From assembly GCA_965659685.1 (NCBI GenBank), contig CBFHXB010000009.1:30672-94671 (forward strand): DNA of 64,000 nt. The letters are read 5' to 3'. Within the stretch, counting starts at the first letter, position 1; each line of letters starts with the position of its first letter. Positions 59,387-64,000 of this stretch are shown here, one piece after another. This stretch comes from MGIIa-L3 sp11892u. GTDB taxonomy: Archaea > Thermoplasmatota > Poseidoniia > Poseidoniales > Poseidoniaceae. Both the position numbers and the translations under genes were made by a program. The notes under the pieces were generated by a model, which was not told where the DNA came from, ran no database searches, and worked only from the letters and a program-made list of their open reading frames with translations.

Positions 59387-61711
59387 TCAGGCTGCGTTTG
59401 CTTCGGCTTCGTCGTCGCCGCCAATGACGCCGGCGGCCTTGAACAGCCAGTAAATCACGCCGCCGATGAAGAGGTTCAGGCCGATCAGCATGCCCATGCG
59501 AGCCGCCCACCAGGTGCGCGACATCGCGAAGTCCTCGTCCAAGATGGAGTCGATGAAGGACAAGATGCTCGATTCGGTGCCGAAGAAGGCTTCACCGGTC
59601 AACAGACCTGCGGCCACCATGAAGGTCCCAAGCAAGGCGAGGGCGCGGTTCTTCTCGGCCGCGGTCTGACCTTCTTCCTCACGGACCTTGTCGATGCGAG
59701 GCTTGAGCTTCTTCTCCTCCCACCAGTCGCGCGCTCCACCGCCGATGAGCATCGGCAGGGTGTGCGGGATGTCGAGGTACATGCCCAGACCGAAGGACGT
59801 GCCCATGCCGGTGGCCCATTCAACGAACATGCCCAAGAGGAGGCCAAGACCGAGCAGAAGGAGGTCACCTTGGCCCTCAGCGAAGATGACGGAGAAGGTC
59901 GCGAAAGCGTTGGCCTGAGGCGCGAGCAGGTCGATGTTGCCGTTGGCGAGTTGGATGGAGAGGAAGATGGCGACACCGGCACCAAAGATGGCCCCGGGCA
60001 CGACGCCCATGATGTTCCCCTTCGAGATGTGGTAGGGACGGTTGCCGATGTACAGGCTGTTCTTGTAGTCACCAATCACGGTGCCCGACATGGAAATCGC
60101 CGAACCGAACACGGTCGTTCCAACCAAGCCCAGCAACACCGCTTCCTGCGTGTCGAGGTTGAGGGTCTCCTGCGCACCGAGGAAGACACCGAGGAGCAGG
60201 AGGAGAACGATGAACGAGGTTCCAGACACCGGTTCGATGCCCGTCTCGCCCATCACGCGGACGGCGATGGCACCGAGCATGAAGGTGGTCGCGATGAGGA
60301 CCGTGGCGAACAAGGTCGAGGCAAGAACAGGGAAACCGCCCAAGGTGAAGATGGCGATCATCGAGAAGAACGTCACGCCCATGAAGATGGGGATGTGCTT
60401 GAGGGGCCATTCATACCAGCCCTTGCCCTCGATGTACTCGGCGCTGCCGTCACCGCGGAAGGCCGAACCGATGTCGCTGAAGATGGCGAGGAAGGTCTTG
60501 TACATCTTTGCCAGACCAAACAGACCACCGCCGACGATGCAACCGATGGCGATCGTTCGGATGGTCTTGGCGAAGGCGATCATCTGGAGGGTTGCGGCAC
60601 CGCCTGCAGCAAAGTCGTGCAGCGGAATGTCGGATTGCGCCTTGGCGTCGTAAATCGGCACGTTGAGGATGACCGCGAGGGGCACGAGGAGGAGCCAACC
60701 GACGAGGGTACCCATGTTCACCAAAAGCGCCACGCGCAGTTTCATGAACCAACCAATGGCGAACATGGAGGGCGTGAAGGCCAGTCCGATGTACGTGTAA
60801 GCGAAGGGGTTCCAGGTGCCTTGGGTCCACTCCGTGACGCCCTTGGAGACACCGTCGTTGGTGCCGGAGGGCTGGTGGAGTTTGCCGTGGCTGTAGATGC
60901 TGGCCAGACCGAAGTCCCCGATGCTCAGCGTTTCGGCGATCCAGTCCAGGAGGGCCAGCTTGCGGTTGTTCACCCAGATGAGCGGGTATTCGATGAGGAA
61001 GAGCCCGATCATGGTCAGGCCCGTCCAGACCCCGATGGTCTTCAACGAGTCACGTGCGTGCTTGACTGCGCCGGTGTTGACGTCGGAAGCGATGTCCAAC
61101 ATCTTGAGCGTCGCTTCGAAACCGGGCAACGGCAGCGGATCTTCGACGAGCCAAACGCGCCGGAAGATGATGAAGTACATCACGCCCAGGAAACCGGCAA
61201 ACATCGAAGCAACGATGCCGATGAAGGCCAAGCGTAGGGCCTCGCCTTCGCCCAACGTAATCAGTGGACCTGAGGCCAATTCGTACTGTGCCTGCGAGGC
61301 CAGCAGGAAGATGGCGGGGAAGGTGAAGATGAATCCCGTGGACGCGTGCGTTGCACCGGTGGTGGCGGAGGTCGCGATGTTGACTTCCGACGGCGACCAC
61401 TTCAGCGCCATACCGAGCAGGTAAGCGATGTACCAGGCGGCGCTGATGGCAAGACCAAGCTTGAGGCCGATGTACGCGGTCACGCCGGAGAACACCGCAC
61501 CGATGGCGATGCCAAGGAGGACCTTGGGGGTGCTCCAGTGGGAGACTTCGAAAGATTCCTTGAGGTTCTTCTCTTCGAGGTACTGCTCAAGCACACCGGT
61601 GTTGAGGTTGTTGTACATGTCGTCATCGAGCCACGTGAGCGTCCCGTCTTCGATGGCCTTGAGGCCTTGAGGGGTCACGGGTTGGCGGTAGGCGGAGCGT
61701 TGGACACCCAT
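59387..61711 (-). CDS. OPT-family oligopeptide transporter
   Basis: The 774-residue protein is a large polytopic membrane protein with about 15-16 helices. It carries OPT-family hallmarks near the N-terminus (GAVFSGVTAYIGLKLGLAISAAW and EVNIATSATTGATHAS), then PLPGFEATLKMLDIA, ETGIEPVSGTSFIV and LSIQLANGNIDLLAPQA. OPT proteins import oligopeptides or metal chelates by proton symport, fitting a peptide-using heterotroph. A GGAGG ribosome binding site lies 8 nt before ATG 61711. Confidence 0.93.
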   Translation of the reverse strand: MGVQRSAYRQPVTPQGLKAIEDGTLTWLDDDMYNNLNTGVLEQYLEEKNLKESFEVSHWSTPKVLLGIAIGAVFSGVTAYIGLKLGLAISAAWYIAYLLGMALKWSPSEVNIATSATTGATHASTGFIFTFPAIFLLASQAQYELASGPLITLGEGEALRLAFIGIVASMFAGFLGVMYFIIFRRVWLVEDPLPLPGFEATLKMLDIASDVNTGAVKHARDSLKTIGVWTGLTMIGLFLIEYPLIWVNNRKLALLDWIAETLSIGDFGLASIYSHGKLHQPSGTNDGVSKGVTEWTQGTWNPFAYTYIGLAFTPSMFAIGWFMKLRVALLVNMGTLVGWLLLVPLAVILNVPIYDAKAQSDIPLHDFAAGGAATLQMIAFAKTIRTIAIGCIVGGGLFGLAKMYKTFLAIFSDIGSAFRGDGSAEYIEGKGWYEWPLKHIPIFMGVTFFSMIAIFTLGGFPVLASTLFATVLIATTFMLGAIAVRVMGETGIEPVSGTSFIVLLLLLGVFLGAQETLNLDTQEAVLLGLVGTTVFGSAISMSGTVIGDYKNSLYIGNRPYHISKGNIMGVVPGAIFGAGVAIFLSIQLANGNIDLLAPQANAFATFSVIFAEGQGDLLLLGLGLLLGMFVEWATGMGTSFGLGMYLDIPHTLPMLIGGGARDWWEEKKLKPRIDKVREEEGQTAAEKNRALALLGTFMVAAGLLTGEAFFGTESSILSFIDSILDEDFAMSRTWWAARMGMLIGLNLFIGGVIYWLFKAAGVIGGDDEAEANAA

Positions 61712-61747
61712 GACGAAAACCTCCGGTTACCCCGAGGGAGGAACGGC

Positions 61748-61755
61748 ACTTGAAG
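61748..61755 (-). promoter_or_regulatory. TATA-like box for the OPT gene
   Basis: Minus-strand CTTCAAGT is centred about 40 nt before ATG 61711, giving a leader of about 15 nt with GGAGG at 61720-61724. Confidence 0.35.
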
Positions 61756-61758
61756 ACC

Positions 61759-61780
61759 ATTCCCCATTCTGGGGGGGAAT
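61759..61780. terminator. GC-rich stem-loop after the acyltransferase gene
   Basis: ATTCCCC and GGGGAAT form a 7-bp stem with an 8-nt loop, starting within the stop codon of the acyltransferase gene. It could end or stabilise that transcript before the OPT promoter. No T-run follows on the minus strand, so function is uncertain. Confidence 0.3.
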
Positions 61781-62523
61781 CAGGCTTCAGAATCCTGCCC
61801 TTCTTGGCCGTACCCACGGATGTGCTTGACAAACTTCGCGGGAACGCCCGCCCAGACCTGCCCTGCAGGGATCGTCTTGTGCTTGGGCAGCACCGCGCGG
61901 TTGGCCAGCACCGTGTCGTCGCTCAAAGTGGAACCGGGCATCATGATCGAGCCTCCGCCCACGACACAACGGTCGCCGATGGTGACCGGAGCGAGGTGAA
62001 GTTCACCGCGCTCGACGATGTGGCCGTTGATGGCGGCATGCCCGCCGATCACGGTGTCCGACCCAACCCGGACAAGGAAGGGATCGTTGATGTCCTGGGA
62101 CGTGAGGTTGGAATCTTGACCCAGCTTGACGCCAGCCAAACGGTAGTAGGTGTTGGCGAAAATTGAGGGGCACACGTGAATGAGGAAGGGTTTCGTCGCG
62201 CGGTGGATGACCCCACAAGCCGCCCATCGAATGGTGGTCCCAGAGAAGAGCGGAACGACCTTTCCTTCGTCGGGCACACGTGGATGAATGAACATCTGAA
62301 CCGTACCCGACAGCAGGAGCAAACAGAGCCCCCACGCGATGAAGGCCAGGGCAGCGGCGATGCTGGTGTAGAGGTAGCCCATCCATTCGGTCGCGTCTGC
62401 TCCGAAGGCGTTGACCTCATGGAAGACCCAAAGCGCAGGAACGATCGGAAGCGCCCAAAAGGTCGCCATCACGAAAATGAACAGAGCAGACAACACGTGC
62501 TGCAAGGCGGTGAAGGCCTTCAT
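61780..62523 (-). CDS. membrane-linked hexapeptide-repeat (LbH) acyltransferase
   Basis: The 247-residue protein has two N-terminal membrane helices (LSALFIFVMATFWALPIVPALW and IAAALAFIAWGLCLLLLSG). A left-handed beta-helix domain of hexapeptide repeats follows (about 150-230): VRVGSDTVIGGHAAINGHIV, IGDRCVVGGGSIMMPGST and the closing AGVPAKFVKHI typical of O-acetyltransferases. It probably transfers an acyl group to a sugar or surface polymer; the acceptor is unknown. A TATA-like box 26 nt before ATG 62523 suggests a leaderless transcript. Confidence 0.82.
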   Translation of the reverse strand: MKAFTALQHVLSALFIFVMATFWALPIVPALWVFHEVNAFGADATEWMGYLYTSIAAALAFIAWGLCLLLLSGTVQMFIHPRVPDEGKVVPLFSGTTIRWAACGVIHRATKPFLIHVCPSIFANTYYRLAGVKLGQDSNLTSQDINDPFLVRVGSDTVIGGHAAINGHIVERGELHLAPVTIGDRCVVGGGSIMMPGSTLSDDTVLANRAVLPKHKTIPAGQVWAGVPAKFVKHIRGYGQEGQDSEA

Positions 62524-62544
62524 GGCTCGGTGGGAGGACCTGCA

Positions 62545-62554
62545 GCATATAGCC
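62545..62554 (-). promoter_or_regulatory. TATA box for the acyltransferase gene
   Basis: Minus-strand GGCTATATGC lies in a 55-bp gap and is centred about 26 nt before the start codon. No Shine-Dalgarno sequence is present, supporting leaderless transcription. Confidence 0.45.
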
Positions 62555-62578
62555 GCGTCGCCGATATCCTTGGTGGTA

Positions 62579-62965
62579 TCAGTGGTCGCGGATGATCTTG
62601 TAGCGCCCAAGGGCTTCCATCCACATGATCTCCTTGCCGGCTTCGATGTTCAATCCCTCTTCCGAGGGGAGGATCATCATCGAGTGGTCGCGCATGTTCA
62701 TCGCGTGAACTTCGCTGCCTTCCATGTGGGTCACCATGGCGGTGCCCTTCTCGATCATGGGGACGTTGATGCTGTCCGTGACGGTGCCGACGTGGCTGAT
62801 TTTCTTCTTGGTGAAGATGGATTCAAGCTCGAGGCGAGCCTTGGCGGAACCGTGCTTTCCGGGCTTGGACTTGGAGATGCTGAGGATTTTGTACGCCTCT
62901 TCATCGACCACGCAAAAGCGGCCGACCTTCAGGGTGCGAATCTCAACACGGTCGGTTCCGGGCAT
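62579..62965 (-). CDS. translation initiation factor aIF5A
   Basis: aIF5A rescues ribosomes stalled at poly-Pro and similar stretches and carries hypusine or deoxyhypusine. The 128-residue protein has the KOW/SH3 domain with the modification loop SKSKPGKHGSAKA (Lys37 is the modified residue), then a C-terminal OB domain. ATG 62965 gives the usual short archaeal N-terminus and has a TATA-like box centred about 25 nt upstream. Confidence 0.95.
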   Translation of the reverse strand: MPGTDRVEIRTLKVGRFCVVDEEAYKILSISKSKPGKHGSAKARLELESIFTKKKISHVGTVTDSINVPMIEKGTAMVTHMEGSEVHAMNMRDHSMMILPSEEGLNIEAGKEIMWMEALGRYKIIRDH

Positions 62966-62986
62966 GTCGTCCCCTCCGTGCGGGGA

Positions 62987-62994
62987 CTTATGAC
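62987..62994 (-). promoter_or_regulatory. TATA-like box for aIF5A
   Basis: Minus-strand GTCATAAG, centred about 25 nt before ATG 62965, resembles the box before the actin gene (TTCATAAG) and predicts a leaderless transcript. Confidence 0.4.
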
Positions 62995-63030
62995 CATATC
63001 CCCGTGAACGGTATGCTGAGTGGCCGTGCG

Positions 63031-63762
63031 TCACAGGTTGCGGACGTCGAAGCGCGCTCCAGAGGCGAACTTTTCCACGTCGAGCAGGACCGGCAGAAGT
63101 CGTTCAGCCACCGCGTCTGGAGCCATCAAATCGCCGTTCTCGTGGTAGCCCACGAAGTCCGGATGTGCGGGGAAGCCGTCCGGTCCCGCGTCACGGATGG
63201 CCTGTTGCATGCCGGTGTCCACAATGCCTGGAGCCACGGCCACCGCCGTGATGCCGTGCGCTTCGCCCTCGACGGCGAGGGAACGCGTCCACATGTCGAG
63301 CGCGGCTTTGGACGCGCAGTATGCTGACCATCCGTGGACCGGCCGGAGGCTGGCGCCAGAGGAAATCGTCACGACGCGGGCCCGACCCGCGACCAAACCA
63401 GGCCACAGTCCTCGGGTCAACTGCTGAACCCCGACGAGGTTGACCTGCAAGGCGCGGGCCCACGCCGCGTCGTCAAGGGCCGACATGGCGCCCACCGGTG
63501 CCACGTCCCCCGCGTTGTGGAGCAGTCCCGCCACGCCGTGTTCAAGCACGGGCGGCAAGGCGAGGACTTCCGCTGCGGCTTCAGCGACCCCGGCCGAACC
63601 GGCGAGATCGAGCTGGACCGCATGGATGCGCTCCCCGTCGTGAAGTTCTGCCAACGCCGCGCTGTCGCGCCCCATGGCCACCACCGTGTGGCCTTCGCTG
63701 ACCAAGGCCATGACCAAGGAACGGCCAAGCCCTTTCGTTCCGCCCGTGACCACCCAAACCAT
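63031..63762 (-). CDS. short-chain dehydrogenase/reductase
   Basis: The 243-residue classical SDR has cofactor motif VTGGTKGLGRSL, LHNAGDVAPVG (NNAG position), the catalytic Ser in TISSGASL and the YCASK Tyr-Lys pair, followed by VAPGIVDTGM. It reduces or oxidises an alcohol/ketone with NAD(P)H; substrate unknown. The preceding gene on this strand is a 3-hydroxyacyl-CoA dehydrogenase 9 bp away, so the pair may act on fatty or branched acyl compounds (inference). Confidence 0.9.
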   Translation of the reverse strand: MVWVVTGGTKGLGRSLVMALVSEGHTVVAMGRDSAALAELHDGERIHAVQLDLAGSAGVAEAAAEVLALPPVLEHGVAGLLHNAGDVAPVGAMSALDDAAWARALQVNLVGVQQLTRGLWPGLVAGRARVVTISSGASLRPVHGWSAYCASKAALDMWTRSLAVEGEAHGITAVAVAPGIVDTGMQQAIRDAGPDGFPAHPDFVGYHENGDLMAPDAVAERLLPVLLDVEKFASGARFDVRNL

Positions 63763-63771
63763 GGAATCGCC

Positions 63772-64000
63772 TCAGTCGTAGGAGTAGAAGCCACGCCCAG
63801 ACTTGCGCCCGAGCAGGCCAGCGTCAACCATGCGGCGCAGGAGCGGCGCAGCGCGGTACTTCGGATCGCCGAGGCCCGTGTGCAAGACGTCCATGATGTG
63901 CAACACGGTGTCGAGGCCGATGAAATCCGCAAGGCTCAGCGGACCCATGGGGTGGTTCATGCCGAGCTTCATGATGCCGTCAATGGCCTCCTTCGTGGCC
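63772..64000 (-). CDS. 3-hydroxyacyl-CoA dehydrogenase, C-terminal part (truncated by window edge)
   Basis: Only the last 75 or so codons are visible, and the frame runs off the window edge. The segment MNHPMGPLSLADFIGLDT followed by LGRKSGRGFYSYD is the C-terminal dimerisation domain of 3-hydroxybutyryl/3-hydroxyacyl-CoA dehydrogenase, which oxidises 3-hydroxyacyl-CoA in beta-oxidation or butanoate metabolism. The Rossmann domain should lie beyond 64000. Confidence 0.9.
   Translation of the reverse strand, partial: ATKEAIDGIMKLGMNHPMGPLSLADFIGLDTVLHIMDVLHTGLGDPKYRAAPLLRRMVDAGLLGRKSGRGFYSYD

Noticed and set aside
59360..61237. 625-codon open frame antisense to the OPT transporter
   Set aside because: Low-complexity His/Asp/Glu-rich translation is typical of antisense frames; the OPT gene is clear.
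1..64000. CRISPR arrays, insertion sequences, prophage, rRNA or tRNA genes
   Set aside because: I saw no spaced direct repeats, transposase or integrase genes, phage structural genes or RNA-gene signatures anywhere in the window.

Overview
This window reads as part of a small, GC-rich, very gene-dense archaeal chromosome. Genes mostly abut or overlap by 1-4 bp. Diagnostic archaeal genes are the exosome set (Rrp4, Rrp41, Rrp42), proteasome alpha, SBDS, aEF-2, aIF5A, RFC large subunit, Pcc1, TiaS, TrmY, SRP54 and isopentenyl phosphate kinase. The archaeal core combined with split transketolase, transaldolase, an OPT transporter, archaeosortase and large lectin/EF-hand surface proteins best fits marine Thermoplasmatota of the Marine Group II type (Poseidoniia). 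That assignment is inference from gene content. I see no rRNA, tRNA, CRISPR array, insertion sequence or prophage.

Layout. 1-2.2 kb: split transketolase and transaldolase (non-oxidative pentose phosphate pathway). 2.2-8.5 kb: ProRS, two small membrane or secreted proteins, then SRP54 with an ArsA/Get3 ATPase. 8.6-13.2 kb: a membrane transglutaminase-like protein and a TrkA/TrkH potassium uptake pair. 13.1-22.2 kb: RFC large subunit, GlyRS, a ferredoxin and a giant Lhr helicase. 22.2-26.7 kb: a 1178-residue lectin/LamG/EF-hand surface protein and an archaeosortase. 26.8-33.8 kb: HAD phosphatase, TiaS, small membrane proteins, a degenerate RecA-like protein, PurB, a Dph6-like protein, PsmA and SBDS. 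33.9-38.0 kb: a four-gene minus-strand unit of SCP-x thiolase, DUF35/OB protein, zinc-ribbon protein and a MamK-like actin. 38.1-41.7 kb: KptA, a zinc-ribbon protein, isopentenyl phosphate kinase and a fused IPP isomerase-prenyl synthase. 41.7-45.7 kb: str operon (S12, S7, aEF-2) plus MOSC. 45.9-48.6 kb: a UbiD-family decarboxylase, a TPR protein and Nudix. 48.5-53.7 kb: the main part of the exosome superoperon with L37Ae, Pcc1, prefoldin beta, DHH and a helical-repeat protein. 53.8-64 kb: CoaBC, TrmY, SurE, a secreted protein with a sorting-signal-like tail, an EamA transporter, an OPT transporter, a hexapeptide acyltransferase, aIF5A, an SDR and a truncated 3-hydroxyacyl-CoA dehydrogenase.

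Themes. Isoprenoid synthesis is spread over 36-47 kb: thiolase and DUF35, IPK, Idi-GGPPS, and a UbiD protein that could be the archaeal mevalonate-pathway decarboxylase. RNA processing and tRNA modification recur (exosome, KptA, TiaS, TrmY, Pcc1). The most unusual item is the MamK-like actin with its zinc-ribbon partner, encoded in an overlapping operon with a thiolase. Many first-of-operon genes carry an AT-rich TATA-like box centred about 26 nt upstream of the start codon, which suggests widespread leaderless transcripts. Other genes carry a short leader with a GGAGG or GAGGTGAT ribosome binding site.
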